DNA of 64,000 bases from Vacuolonema iberomarrocanum LEGE 07170 (lineage in GTDB: Bacteria; Cyanobacteriota; Cyanobacteriia; Elainellales; Elainellaceae), in assembly GCA_015207365.1 (NCBI GenBank), contig JADEXA010000028.1, positions 1 to 64,000 of the forward strand, written 5' to 3'. The translations under genes were made by a program, and so were the position numbers. Positions 43,253 to 51,856 of the stretch are shown piece by piece (positions within the stretch are counted from its first letter, which is position 1; each line of letters begins with the position of its first letter). The notes beneath the pieces are model-generated. The model was not told the origin of the DNA and made no database searches. It worked only from the letters and a program-made list of their open reading frames with translations.

Positions 43253-43280
43253 AAGCTACACAAAGGTGTAGCTTTTTTTT
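43253..43280 (+). terminator. Rho-independent terminator
   Basis: A 9-bp stem AAGCTACAC / GTGTAGCTT with an AAAG loop is followed by a run of eight Ts. It is a textbook terminator for the small gene at 42988. Confidence 0.9.
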
Positions 43281-43654
43281 CTGGAAAAATCATCCCCTCA
43301 ATCAGAAATGCCAGAATGTCGGGCTGGATAACGTGCGTTGGCGAGCTTTATGATAGTAGTTACGGTTCTAATCTCCCCATCCACTTCACTCGAACCTGCA
43401 CTTTGGAACGGTTCTTCTACACCAATCTTAAGAATCATAAAATTTTCCATTTCCCAATGGAGAACGGCCTTGAAATCTTCAAAACGGTGTCCTAGTTTCA
43501 AGGAAATCTGAGAGAATGCTACGGAAACCGTCGCTCCGATTCGTGAAATACTTCCTTTGGCGCATTCTGACGACGGATGAATGACTAAAATGAGCATTCA
43601 TACAAGCCCTACCTTTCAAATAAGATTGTTCTGTTGTTATTTCAAGGAATTGCT
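43281..43654. other. Intergenic stretch without a supported gene
   Basis: A 99-codon minus-strand frame (43298-43597) has ordinary composition but no good ribosome-binding site and nothing I recognise. The stretch otherwise holds the promoter of the CAAD gene. Confidence 0.4.
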
Positions 43655-44089
43655 ATGGAGCCTGAAGTCAAACAAGACGAGACTTTTACCTCCGAGGGTG
43701 TTACTCCCGCCGAGGAAATCGATACGGCACCCTCTGTGAGCGAGGAAGCCGATAACGAGCAATATCAGCAATTTACGGATAAAGTGACGGCTCTTTTGGG
43801 CAACTTGCCCGACTATCTCTCTAGCTTTTTTGGCCAATACCGTCGCCCGATCGTAACGATCGCCCTCATTTTTGCTGCCATCATTGCAGTTCGGCTAACC
43901 CTTGCGATCCTCAAGTCCATCAATGACATTCCTTTGCTATCGCCCCTCTTTGAGTTGATCGGGTTGGGCTACACAGCTTGGTTTGTCTATCGCTATTTGC
44001 TCAGAGCCTCAAACCGCAGCGAGCTGGTCAGTGACTTCAATTCGCTGAAAGGGCAGGTACTGGGTGGCAACAAAGCGAAGGTCGAATAA
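43655..44089 (+). CDS. CAAD-domain thylakoid/plasma membrane protein
   Basis: The 144-residue protein from ATG 43655 (AAGGA six bases upstream) has an acidic, disordered first ~45 residues. The CAAD domain follows: YLSSFFGQYRRPIVTIALIF, a helical hairpin with two membrane segments (about 68-88 and 100-122), and ending RSELVSDFNSLKGQVLG. The same domain is appended to some cyanobacterial aminoacyl-tRNA synthetases and anchors them to thylakoid membranes. As a free protein it resembles the CURT1-like membrane-bending group. Confidence 0.88.
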   Translation: MEPEVKQDETFTSEGVTPAEEIDTAPSVSEEADNEQYQQFTDKVTALLGNLPDYLSSFFGQYRRPIVTIALIFAAIIAVRLTLAILKSINDIPLLSPLFELIGLGYTAWFVYRYLLRASNRSELVSDFNSLKGQVLGGNKAKVE

Positions 44090-44193
44090 ATCATTTGTCC
44101 TTAATCGAATTCACGCTTGAGTTCGATGGCCGTGAGATATCTTCACTGAAGAGTCTTGCGGTCAATTTTTATGGCCGTTTGCATCACCCCGCC

Positions 44194-44252
44194 AAAACCA
44201 GATGATTTTTGAGAGCCGCGCAATGCGCGGCTCTCAAAAATCATCTGGTTTT
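44194..44252. repeat. Family-B palindromic element
   Basis: Perfect 29-bp arms (44194-44222 and 44224-44252) begin AAAACCAGATGATTTTTGAG and meet at GCGCA/TGCGC. Compared with the copy at 1327, arm substitutions are matched on both sides. It directly abuts a family-A element, so two elements are inserted back to back. Confidence 0.85.
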
Positions 44253-44346
44253 ATAGCGCTGTTCGCGTTAGGTAAGTACGGTTGTGTGTGGGCGCGTCCG
44301 CCCACACACAACCATTTCTGTGCTTGATGCGGTTACACACCGCTAT
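44253..44346. repeat. Family-A palindromic element
   Basis: A 94-bp copy has ends ATAGCGCTGTTCGCGTTAG and GGTTACACACCGCTAT. The 15-bp stem GGTTGTGTGTGGGCG (44280-44294) pairs with 44299-44313. It lies upstream of nagB. Confidence 0.85.
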
Positions 44347-44443
44347 CGTACTCATCCCATTGGTATTCCCTAGACGGGTTGCCCAGAACTCACGTTGGAG
44401 CACACAATGAGCATGGCGATTTACACCCCCAAATGGAGCCTTT

Positions 44444-45241
44444 ATGCGCTTGGTGATTTGTGACCACGAAGAGGTTGGGGTGTGGGCAGCGCGATATGTA
44501 CAGCGGCGGATCTTGGAATTTGCCCCAACGAGCGATCGCCCTTTCGTCCTCGGCTTGCCGACGGGGGGAACCCCTCTAGGAATGTATCGTGCCCTCATTG
44601 CTGCTCACAGGGCAGGCGACCTCAGCTTTCGCCATGTCATCACCTTCAATATGGACGAGTATGTGGGCTTACCGGAAGATCATCCCGAAAGCTACCACAA
44701 CTATATGTCTCGCAACTTTTTCGACCACATCGACATTCCCCCCAACCAGATTAATATTCTGGATGGCAACACGACCGAGCCTGAACAGGAATGTGAACGC
44801 TACGAGGAAAAAATCAAGCAACTGGGCGGGATTGAGCTGTTTGTTGGCGGAGTCGGGGATGATGGGCATGTTGCGTTCAATGAACCTGGCTCGTCGCTGG
44901 AATCGCGCACGCGCCTGAAAAACCTGACCTACAGCACCCGCCTCGCCAATTCTCGCTTCTTTAACCACGACCTGGAAAAAGTGCCGAAGCTGGCGCTGAC
45001 CGTAGGCGTGGGCACGATCATGGATGCCCGCGAGGTGATGATCTTGGTAAAGGGTTACAACAAAGCCCAGGCCGTATATCGGGCGATCGAGGGCAGTGTG
45101 AACCATATGTGGACAATTTCGGCTCTGCAATTGCACCCCTCGGCTATGCTAGTGTGCGATGACGACGCCACCCTAGAGCTACGGGTCAAGACGGTACGCT
45201 ATTTTCGCGAAATGGAAGAGTACTTGCAAAAGGGAACGTAA
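44444..45241 (+). CDS. nagB: Glucosamine-6-phosphate deaminase
   Basis: The 265-residue enzyme converts glucosamine-6-phosphate to fructose-6-phosphate and ammonia. It has LGLPTGGTPLGMYRAL, the FNMDEYVGL segment with catalytic Asp, GVGDDGHVAFNEPGSSLESR with the active-site His and acid, and TVGVGTIMDAREVMIL. Length is typical. GGAG five bases before the ATG fixes the start. With nagA it forms an amino-sugar salvage pair that would return N-acetylglucosamine to glycolysis. The allosteric GlcNAc6P pocket was not assessed. Confidence 0.95.
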   Translation: MRLVICDHEEVGVWAARYVQRRILEFAPTSDRPFVLGLPTGGTPLGMYRALIAAHRAGDLSFRHVITFNMDEYVGLPEDHPESYHNYMSRNFFDHIDIPPNQINILDGNTTEPEQECERYEEKIKQLGGIELFVGGVGDDGHVAFNEPGSSLESRTRLKNLTYSTRLANSRFFNHDLEKVPKLALTVGVGTIMDAREVMILVKGYNKAQAVYRAIEGSVNHMWTISALQLHPSAMLVCDDDATLELRVKTVRYFREMEEYLQKGT

Positions 45242-45316
45242 GCCTTTGGCGATCGCTCTTCGGACTGATGGACCATTAGGTAATACCCATGCGCTAACCC
45301 AACAAGTTTGATCGTT

Positions 45317-46510
45317 ATGATGGATGATTTACCGCAGGCTTCAGATTCGAAGCGATATGCCTTGACGAATGGGACGGTGTTTACCGGAACGGAGGTGGTG
45401 CGCGATCGCGCCATTCTGATTGCAGGCAATCGCATCCAAGGATTGTGTTCGCTGGAGGAGTTGGGGGCGTGCGATCGCATTGACTTGAACGGAGCGAATG
45501 TGGCTCCGGGGTTCATCGACCTGCAGCTCAACGGGTGTGGCGGCGTGATGTTCAACGATGCCATCACCGCTGCGACCCTGAACACCATGCACCGCACCAA
45601 CCTGCGCAGCGGGACGACTAGCTTTTTGCCAACGCTAATCACCACCTCCGATGCCGACATGGCACAGGCCATGGCCGTGGTGGCCGAGTCTCGAAAGACT
45701 GCACCTCACAATGTCTTGGGCTTGCACCTGGAAGGCCCCTATCTCAACCTGAAGCGCAAGGGCATCCACAATGCAGACGATATTCGTGATCCCGATCCGG
45801 CAATGCTGCACAAAATTGCGATCGCCGGACGCGACGTGGTGAAATTGGTGACCCTGGCTCCGGAGCAGGTTGCCCCGGAACAAATCCAAACCCTTGTGGA
45901 TGCAGGAATTCGGGTGTCGGCAGGGCATACGGACGCCACCTTCGAGGAGGCGATCGCCCGCTTCGAGGCCGGCGTGGGCATGGCCACCCACCTGTTCAAT
46001 GCCATGTCGCCCTGGCTCAGCCGCAAGCCCGGTATGGTAGGGGCAGTCTTTCGGCACCCAGAGGTCTATGCCGGAATCATTGCCGATGGACAACATGTCC
46101 ATTTCGACAGCATTCGCCTAGCCAAGCAACTGAAAGGCGATCGCCTGCTTCTGGTCACCGATGCGACTCCGCCTGTGGGTACCCAAATGACGTCGTTTAT
46201 CATCGGGGGGCAGGAGGTCTTTTATCGAGATGGCAAATGCGTTTCCGCCGACGGAACCCTGGGAGGGTCGGCGCTGACCATGATTGAGGCGATCGCCAAC
46301 TGTGTCCAACAGGTTGGCATTGAGCTCCCCGAAGCCCTCCGCATGGCGACTCTCTATCCAGCGCAGGCGATTGCGGTTGATGCTGATTTGGGCTGGTTGG
46401 GGGCTGGGGCGATCGCCAACCTCGCCATCTTCACCGACGATTTCGCCATGCAGGCCATTGTTGATTGCGGCCACTACCAAGCGCTACAGAATCCAAAATC
46501 CAAAATCTAA
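45317..46510 (+). CDS. nagA: N-acetylglucosamine-6-phosphate deacetylase
   Basis: The 397-residue amidohydrolase removes acetate from GlcNAc-6-phosphate, giving the substrate of NagB. Landmarks: APGFIDLQLNGCGGVMF, the metal ligand Glu in LHLEGPYLN, SAGHTDA, ATHLFNAM, and the catalytic Asp in LLVTDATPP. The start is ATG 45317. The C-terminus QNPKSKI and the stop codon come from an AATCCAAAATC repeat, so the native end has been replaced or extended. It follows nagB by 75 bases, likely one operon. Cyanobacteria may use it for cell-wall or chitin amino sugars. Confidence 0.94.
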   Translation: MMDDLPQASDSKRYALTNGTVFTGTEVVRDRAILIAGNRIQGLCSLEELGACDRIDLNGANVAPGFIDLQLNGCGGVMFNDAITAATLNTMHRTNLRSGTTSFLPTLITTSDADMAQAMAVVAESRKTAPHNVLGLHLEGPYLNLKRKGIHNADDIRDPDPAMLHKIAIAGRDVVKLVTLAPEQVAPEQIQTLVDAGIRVSAGHTDATFEEAIARFEAGVGMATHLFNAMSPWLSRKPGMVGAVFRHPEVYAGIIADGQHVHFDSIRLAKQLKGDRLLLVTDATPPVGTQMTSFIIGGQEVFYRDGKCVSADGTLGGSALTMIEAIANCVQQVGIELPEALRMATLYPAQAIAVDADLGWLGAGAIANLAIFTDDFAMQAIVDCGHYQALQNPKSKI

Positions 46511-46527
46511 CATCCAAAATTCAAAAC
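46490..46527. repeat. AATCCAAAATC short tandem repeat
   Basis: The sequence runs AATCCAAAATCCAAAATCTA and then CATCCAAAATTCAAAA. It is the same degenerate unit as at 29272 and 15008. It supplies the last codons of nagA and fills the gap to the next gene. Confidence 0.8.
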
Positions 46528-46530
46528 CCT

Positions 46531-47160
46531 ATGACGAGCACCTGGACTTCCGCCGACCACGCCCTCCAATATCTGGCTAGAGCCGACAAAATTCCCCACC
46601 GCACGGAGGTAGAGGGAGTGCTGCTGGAGCATGTTCCTAAAACGGCGAAGCGGATTCTAGATCTAGGAACAGGGGATGGGCGATTGCTGGGGCTATTGAA
46701 GCTAGAGCGCCCCGATGCAGAGAGTGTGGCGCTGGATTTCTCAGACACGATGCTAGAGAAGGTGCGATCGCGCTTTGCTGAAGACCCCACCATTACCATC
46801 GTTGAGCACAATCTGGAGCAGCCGTTACCCGATCTGGGGTCGTTCGATGCGATCGTTTCCAGCTTCGCCATTCACCACTTGCCCGATAAACGCAAGCGAG
46901 AGCTATATCAGGAGATTGGCAATCGCCTCATCCCTGGCGGCATCTTCTGTAATCTGGAGCATGTTGCCTCACCCACCCAGCAACTCCATGAGCATTTCAT
47001 GCGCGCGATCGGCTACAGCCCCGAAGAGGAAGATCCGGCAAACATCCTGCTTGATGTGGAAACGCAACTGCGCTGGCTGCGCGAACTCGGCTTTGCCGAT
47101 GTAGATTGCTACTGGAAATGGCTAGAACTGGCGCTATTGATTGGGTATAAACCAGTTTAG
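46531..47160 (+). CDS. Class I SAM-dependent methyltransferase
   Basis: From ATG 46531 the 209-residue protein has the SAM motif RILDLGTGDGRLLGLL near residue 43, an acidic second strand ALDFSDTML, FDAIVSSFAIHHLPDKRKREL and a post-core helix region (HFMRAIGYSPEEEDPANILL). This is the UbiE/ubiquinone-like small-molecule type, but the substrate cannot be told. The open frame extends upstream through the short repeat, which I take as noncoding. It follows nagA by 20 bases and may be cotranscribed. Confidence 0.85.
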   Translation: MTSTWTSADHALQYLARADKIPHRTEVEGVLLEHVPKTAKRILDLGTGDGRLLGLLKLERPDAESVALDFSDTMLEKVRSRFAEDPTITIVEHNLEQPLPDLGSFDAIVSSFAIHHLPDKRKRELYQEIGNRLIPGGIFCNLEHVASPTQQLHEHFMRAIGYSPEEEDPANILLDVETQLRWLRELGFADVDCYWKWLELALLIGYKPV

Positions 47161-47235
47161 ACCTTATACCAATAATTCATGCAGATGGTGCACGCGACGC
47201 CACCAATCCACAGAAATATCCCCAACCTGATAACA

Positions 47236-47329
47236 ATAGCGCTATGCGCGTTAGTTAAGTACGGATGTGTGTGGGCGCGTTGCGCCCACACACATCCATT
47301 TCTGTGCTTGACGCGATTGCACACCGCTA
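47236..47329. repeat. Family-A palindromic element
   Basis: A 94-bp copy has ends ATAGCGCTATGCGCGTTAG and GATTGCACACCGCTA. The 16-bp stem GGATGTGTGTGGGCGC (47263-47278) pairs with 47282-47297. The T-to-A change relative to the 44253 copy is compensated on the other arm. Confidence 0.85.
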
Positions 47330-47391
47330 AAGCTGGGGATGTTCTTGCGTGCTAACCGCAACCCTTCAATCAGCCATGCCGAATGGGCTGT

Positions 47392-48030
47392 CTAGCTGTC
47401 AGTGGATGGAGCAGGGGTGGAGGCGATCGCCGTTGGCCCCAAATAGCGACAGAGATAGGGTGAAAACACCTCGTAGATGAGCGTCAAGGGACGACCATGA
47501 TGCCAGAACAGGTAATGCCGCCCCCAGAAAGGTCCCTTCTGACCAAAGGCGGCTTCTAGCTGGGGATTGTGCCCCCAATAAATGCCCTGGATATCCCGAT
47601 AGAGCTCAGTGCGCAAGCGAGCCAGACTGGCCCAAATGGGGAGCGATCGGTTTTGCAGGTATTCATCCACATGGCTGGCTTCCCACCAGGAAGTGGCATA
47701 GGCCAGACGTTGACCCGAGGCCGTGCGCAGCCAAACTTGCCGCCGGATGCGGGGTCCAGGCACAACACTCAGCTGTGCCGGGGCAGAGTCAGAATCCGTG
47801 CCGATGGCCGACATATCAATGACATCGACCTCCGTTGGCTGGGTGGTGAGCAGTTGGAGGTGTCGGGTCGGGGACCCATCTCCCAGCAACAAGATTTGCC
47901 AGGCGGGAGCCAGTTGCGAGTGAGGTAATCCTCTTTGCACGACAGATACATCGCCCTGCCAAAGGGGTTGGAGCACATGCCATGCCGAGGGCAGCAAAGG
48001 GCGTTGAGTTGGGTGAACCGCTGAAGCCAA
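47392..48030 (-). CDS. Chorismate lyase (cyanobacterial type)
   Basis: The 212-residue protein matches the DUF98/chorismate pyruvate-lyase family of cyanobacteria: SAWHVLQPLWQGDVSVVQRG, a central VPGPRIRRQVWLRTASGQRL strand with YATSWWEASHVDEYL, and SLPIWASLARLRTELYRDIQ. It would release pyruvate from chorismate to give 4-hydroxybenzoate, the ring precursor of plastoquinone. The frame has only a TTG start at 48030 and no clear ribosome-binding site, so the true N-terminus is uncertain. Single gene. Confidence 0.78.
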   Translation of the reverse strand: MASAVHPTQRPLLPSAWHVLQPLWQGDVSVVQRGLPHSQLAPAWQILLLGDGSPTRHLQLLTTQPTEVDVIDMSAIGTDSDSAPAQLSVVPGPRIRRQVWLRTASGQRLAYATSWWEASHVDEYLQNRSLPIWASLARLRTELYRDIQGIYWGHNPQLEAAFGQKGPFWGRHYLFWHHGRPLTLIYEVFSPYLCRYLGPTAIASTPAPSTDS

Positions 48031-48270
48031 TGGTTTTACAAAACTTTATCTAACTATTTGTATGATAATACGCTCTTTTCAAGCGTGCAGAGGCATTCAC
48101 GCCACCAACAGGTTCAACCGACATCGGCGGCGATCGCTTCATGCCAAAGAACTCCGTCTTAGCGAGTACCATACCGCCGCAATGAGCGCGTCTACGATGC
48201 TCCCGCTTGCTCTGCCCCTACCCTATCAGGAAAGCTAGAACTGTGCTGCATCCTTGGGTTGCAGAATCCA

Positions 48271-48325
48271 AGGATGAGGTTTGTCGAGCAGGGGCACTGC
48301 GACCTGACTCGACAAACCTCATCCT
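48271..48325. repeat. Long-stem palindrome
   Basis: 18-bp arms AGGATGAGGTTTGTCGAG (48271-48288) and the complement (48308-48325) close a 19-base loop. The preceding ATCCAAGGATG resembles the start of the element at 55868. The 48031-48448 gap holds this and the next palindrome but no gene. Confidence 0.7.
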
Positions 48326-48375
48326 CTCAATCAGATCATGCTGGTTTATTATGCTAATTCCATGACAACCAAACC

Positions 48376-48424
48376 CCGATCTTTTTTGAGACCCCTGCAG
48401 TGCAAGGGTCTCAAAAAAGATCGG
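48376..48424. repeat. Family-B-like palindrome
   Basis: Perfect 19-bp arms CCGATCTTTTTTGAGACCC / its complement (48376-48394, 48406-48424) share the GATC-poly(T)-GAGA/GAAA layout of family B. It lies just after the MscS gene's stop and may help end its transcript. Confidence 0.75.
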
Positions 48425-48448
48425 TAGTGGGTTCTGAGAGAATTGGGA

Positions 48449-50275
48449 TTAGTTTGTGTCGTTGGTATCACTGAGTTGCCGTCGAGTCATCAACAGATCA
48501 GTCTTTTCGATCCAGGCCTGTTGCGGAATGCCAATCTGGATGTCATGGCGTTCGAAGGCATGGCGCAGGCGGCGGCGAAATTCGCGGGCAACGAGCCACT
48601 GCTTGAGCGGTGCCGTGCGAATCCAGATCCGAATACCGATACCAGAGTGAGAGAGTTTATCGACTCCTAAAACTTCTGCTGGGTCAAGAATGGTCGGTGC
48701 CCATTTAGGCTCTGCAGCCATCTGATGAATTTCGTCATAGATGATGGTGAGTGCCTTATCGACATCAGTGTCGTAAGATACCTCGATGACAAAATTGCAG
48801 CGAGCCCATGTGCGGCTCATGTTTTCTACTTTCTGGATGTGGCTATTGGGAATAGTGACGAGATTGCCACTGTCCGTGCGGATTTGAGTGACCCGCAGGG
48901 TTAAGTTTTCCACCAAACCCAAGGTTCCATCGACAGCAATATAATCACCGATGCCGTAGTGGTCTTCGAACAAAATTAAAAATCCATTGATCATGTCCCG
49001 CACCAAGCTTTGGGCAGTGAATGAGAGCGCGACAGCAACCAGTGCCCCTAACGCCAGCAGCGATGCCGGAACTAAATTCATGGCCTGCAGGACGAATAAT
49101 CCTCCGACGATGTAGAGCGACACACTTTTTAAGCCCTTGATGGCATTGGCGATGGTGAAGGCTCGCTGACTATGGATGGCTTTCCGAGGCTCTTCGGTTT
49201 CCTCTTCCCAGGTATCGGTAAAGCGATCGATCACAAAGTCGAGGACGTGGTTGATTAGGGAGGTGGCGAACCAGGTGGCCAGGACGAGGAAGGGGGTGGA
49301 AACGACTCGCAATGCGATGGGGCGGGTTTGGGGAAAGGTGCTCAATCCGGCAGAGATGCCCAGAAACCAGACCAGACCGATCGCCCAAAACAGTAACCAA
49401 CGCAGGAAGGCAAGGATTTGAAGGCGTTCTTGAATCGTGATGGGTTGCTTAAGATTCTCCAGAAATTGGGGCTTGGCATAGTCCGTGTCTTTATCGGTCA
49501 GAGCCTCTAGCGACTGGGTTGCGGGCTGTTGATCTTTCAACACAGCTTCGAGGGCTCTGCGGCGATCGCCCAACAATTTGCGCACCACCCACAGCACCAC
49601 CGTTGCCCCTATCGCACCGAGGAACAGGACAATGATGCGGAGGATCTGTTGCTGCTGGGCTTCCGGTTGGCGGGCTTCGAGGGCAGCTCGGAGTTTCCGC
49701 GAGAGTGTCCGTCGCCATTCGATGGCCAGTTGATCCGCTGCGGTGGTGTGATATTGAGCATCGGCTTCGGTGATTGTGATAACGACACGAGACTCGACCA
49801 GGTATGCATCATCCACAAAGAGGATGGGTTGGTTGTTGATGGTCTGGATACCTACCCGCAGTGTGTCTGGGTCGAGGAGGGTGGTGTGATTGAAAAACGA
49901 GGCTTCTCCATAGAGCGGATTGGCCGCCAGGAATTGCCGCAGTGTCGTTTCGACTTGCCGTGCCCGCACCTCTACAGGCACCTGATTACTGAAGTTGTTG
50001 CGATCGAACACCGTGGGAGCAGCAATGCGAAACAAAGCCTCGCCATCCAGCCGCACATCCGTTGCTTCTAACAACCCGCTGCGCTCCACCGATGAGGGGG
50101 GCTGTGTGCTGTCTGTTTGCACAGTGGGCAGTTGGGCGATCGCCATCGACCCATCCTGTGCCGTCGTTGCCATAGGCAGACTCACCAACAGAATCAAGGA
50201 GGCGATCGCCATCCAGCAAAACCGCCGCCATCGCGGAGATGCCAAAATTCGCCGCGATCGAAAAAAGCTAGGCAT
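48449..50275 (-). CDS. MscS-family mechanosensitive channel (large form)
   Basis: The 608-residue protein has an N-terminal signal/anchor (about 20-40) and a ~150-residue periplasmic domain. Membrane helices follow from ~205 on, including the pore-lining helix SLLALGALVAVALSFTAQSL near 405-430. The conserved MscS beta domain is DHYGIGDYIAVDGTLGLVEN and TVRTDSG-type IRTDSGNLVTIPNSHI. The C-terminal alpha/beta domain ends near 590. Such channels open on membrane tension to release solutes on osmotic downshock. Monocistronic. Confidence 0.92.
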   Translation of the reverse strand: MPSFFRSRRILASPRWRRFCWMAIASLILLVSLPMATTAQDGSMAIAQLPTVQTDSTQPPSSVERSGLLEATDVRLDGEALFRIAAPTVFDRNNFSNQVPVEVRARQVETTLRQFLAANPLYGEASFFNHTTLLDPDTLRVGIQTINNQPILFVDDAYLVESRVVITITEADAQYHTTAADQLAIEWRRTLSRKLRAALEARQPEAQQQQILRIIVLFLGAIGATVVLWVVRKLLGDRRRALEAVLKDQQPATQSLEALTDKDTDYAKPQFLENLKQPITIQERLQILAFLRWLLFWAIGLVWFLGISAGLSTFPQTRPIALRVVSTPFLVLATWFATSLINHVLDFVIDRFTDTWEEETEEPRKAIHSQRAFTIANAIKGLKSVSLYIVGGLFVLQAMNLVPASLLALGALVAVALSFTAQSLVRDMINGFLILFEDHYGIGDYIAVDGTLGLVENLTLRVTQIRTDSGNLVTIPNSHIQKVENMSRTWARCNFVIEVSYDTDVDKALTIIYDEIHQMAAEPKWAPTILDPAEVLGVDKLSHSGIGIRIWIRTAPLKQWLVAREFRRRLRHAFERHDIQIGIPQQAWIEKTDLLMTRRQLSDTNDTN

Positions 50276-50660
50276 AAACGTTTAGAGAAAACAAGATAGT
50301 CTATGAAATTGCAATCCACCTGCAAGGTGCAGGTGGGTGATTTGCAGATCGTCGCCCGCTCCAACAATGAAGCGAGAGCAGCGATGCAGCCATAAAGGAA
50401 GCGATCGCCCACCTTTTATCTTGGCTCAGAAGGATATCAGTCCGGTAGAGTAGAGGGTTCTCAATTTTGCTCCAAATGCCCCTGAAACTCGGTGCGGCTC
50501 TCCTCCGGATGCTACCTGCCAAAGCTCGGTTGTGACGGCAGCAGGCGATTTCTGAGAAAGAAGCAATTTCTGAAAAAGAATATACCCGCTAGAGGGTGTC
50601 CTTGACGAAGCGTAAGACACCATTCAGCAGGTATGTTCTTCGGGGCGATCGCCGCAATCG
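50276..50660. other. Intergenic stretch without a supported gene
   Basis: Short direct repeats of GATTTCTGAGAAAGAAGC-like sequence occur near 50545-50580. Reading frames here are shadows or lack start signals. Confidence 0.4.
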
Positions 50661-51278
50661 TTAACGTGATGCAGAATGCGATCGCAGTCCCAGCACAAAC
50701 AAAACAGGCCCCGTGACCAGAGCATAGCCGCCCCAACTGACGCTGCCCAGCAGGATGCCCAAGAGCAAACCATTGTTCACTGCGGCACACCACCAGAAGC
50801 AGGCCGCTGCTCCTGCCGCGCCCAGTGCGGCTCCTGCAACAATGTTGGTGGGAACCCAAACCCAAGATAGGGAATTGTAGCGCCACAGCAACAAGGCTTG
50901 GGGAATGGCAACGAGGGTGAGCACTACTGCCATTCGCACCACATTCAGCCAGAAGACCTCCCACAGCCAGCCGGTGCTAACCAAAGCGGTCGTTAAGCTT
51001 TCTCGCATGTCATTCAGCATGGCAATTTCGAGGGCATTGGCTAGCACCCAGGCGATCGCCGTAGCAATACCCCAGCCAAAGGCAAGCCAGCGATAGGGAC
51101 GAAAGACAAACGCTTGGGCAATGCCCACAATTCCTCCGGTCAGCACGAGTGCACCTACAAACTGCAATCGCATCTCAAAAAAGTTTGCGACGGATCCACC
51201 GATGATGTTTGCCAATAGCCATGCTCCGAGGGTGGAAAGTAAAACAGAGCGGGCAAGGCTAATTTGAAAAAAGGTCAT
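50661..51278 (-). CDS. Multi-pass membrane protein of unknown function
   Basis: The 205-residue protein has about six hydrophobic helices (SLARSVLLSTLGAWLLANII, FVGALVLTGGIVGIAQAFVF, WGIATAIAWVLANALEIAML and three more) and few charged residues. AAAGGA lies nine bases before the ATG, supporting the start. I recognise no family motif; the layout FVFRPYRWLAFGWGIATA occurs in uncharacterised cyanobacterial membrane proteins. It stands between MscS and a GT39-like gene with its own flanking gaps, so no operon link is evident. Confidence 0.7.
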   Translation of the reverse strand: MTFFQISLARSVLLSTLGAWLLANIIGGSVANFFEMRLQFVGALVLTGGIVGIAQAFVFRPYRWLAFGWGIATAIAWVLANALEIAMLNDMRESLTTALVSTGWLWEVFWLNVVRMAVVLTLVAIPQALLLWRYNSLSWVWVPTNIVAGAALGAAGAAACFWWCAAVNNGLLLGILLGSVSWGGYALVTGPVLFVLGLRSHSASR

Positions 51279-51856
51279 ATGAGTTGTCCTTTCGTAATTA
51301 GCTCATTGTTGAATTCAACATGAATTAGCTTTTTTCCAGGCAACGTCCCACGATTGCAGAAGGACGTGCCCAGCAAAACTGTTGGGCATCCAGCAAAACT
51401 GTCGGATGGGAGGCTATACGGAGTAATGTTGACGAGTCAACGGATAGACCCGACGGATAGCTCCAAAGTTTCTTAAACGTTGGTGATGCACGATCCAGGT
51501 TGACGTTGCCGGATCATGGGTCAATGCACTCAAGATGGTTGCGCGATCGTTCGTGATACGCAATCTTACAGTGATTCTCACTCGCTTAAAACCAGATCTT
51601 GGGTTGGGACGCTGCATTCAAGCCAACGTCTCAATCCAGAGAAATATCTCGTCAGGCCAAAATGATAGCAATCGAAGAGAGCCTAGGGGCAACGGAAAAC
51701 GAAAGCGATCGATTGCAATCTGCTGTTGCAGGTTGTTTCCGATTCTTCCTCATTGTCTATGGAACGGTTGGGGCGATCGCCCGTTTTCACACACTTCCTC
51801 AACTGGTTTCTTTCTCAACGGGTTTTCTCAGACATAACGTCCAGCAGGCGTGAACC
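51279..51856. other. Intergenic stretch without a supported gene
   Basis: It contains GTTGAATTCAAC (a perfect 12-bp palindrome near 51311) flanked by repeated AATTAGCT. A 12-bp direct repeat CAGCAAAACTGT occurs at 51371-51382 and 51391-51402. Frames here are not convincing. Confidence 0.4.

Noticed and set aside
43298..43597. A 99-codon minus frame
   Set aside because: Composition is ordinary, but there is no convincing ribosome-binding site or known family. It is kept only as a remote possibility.
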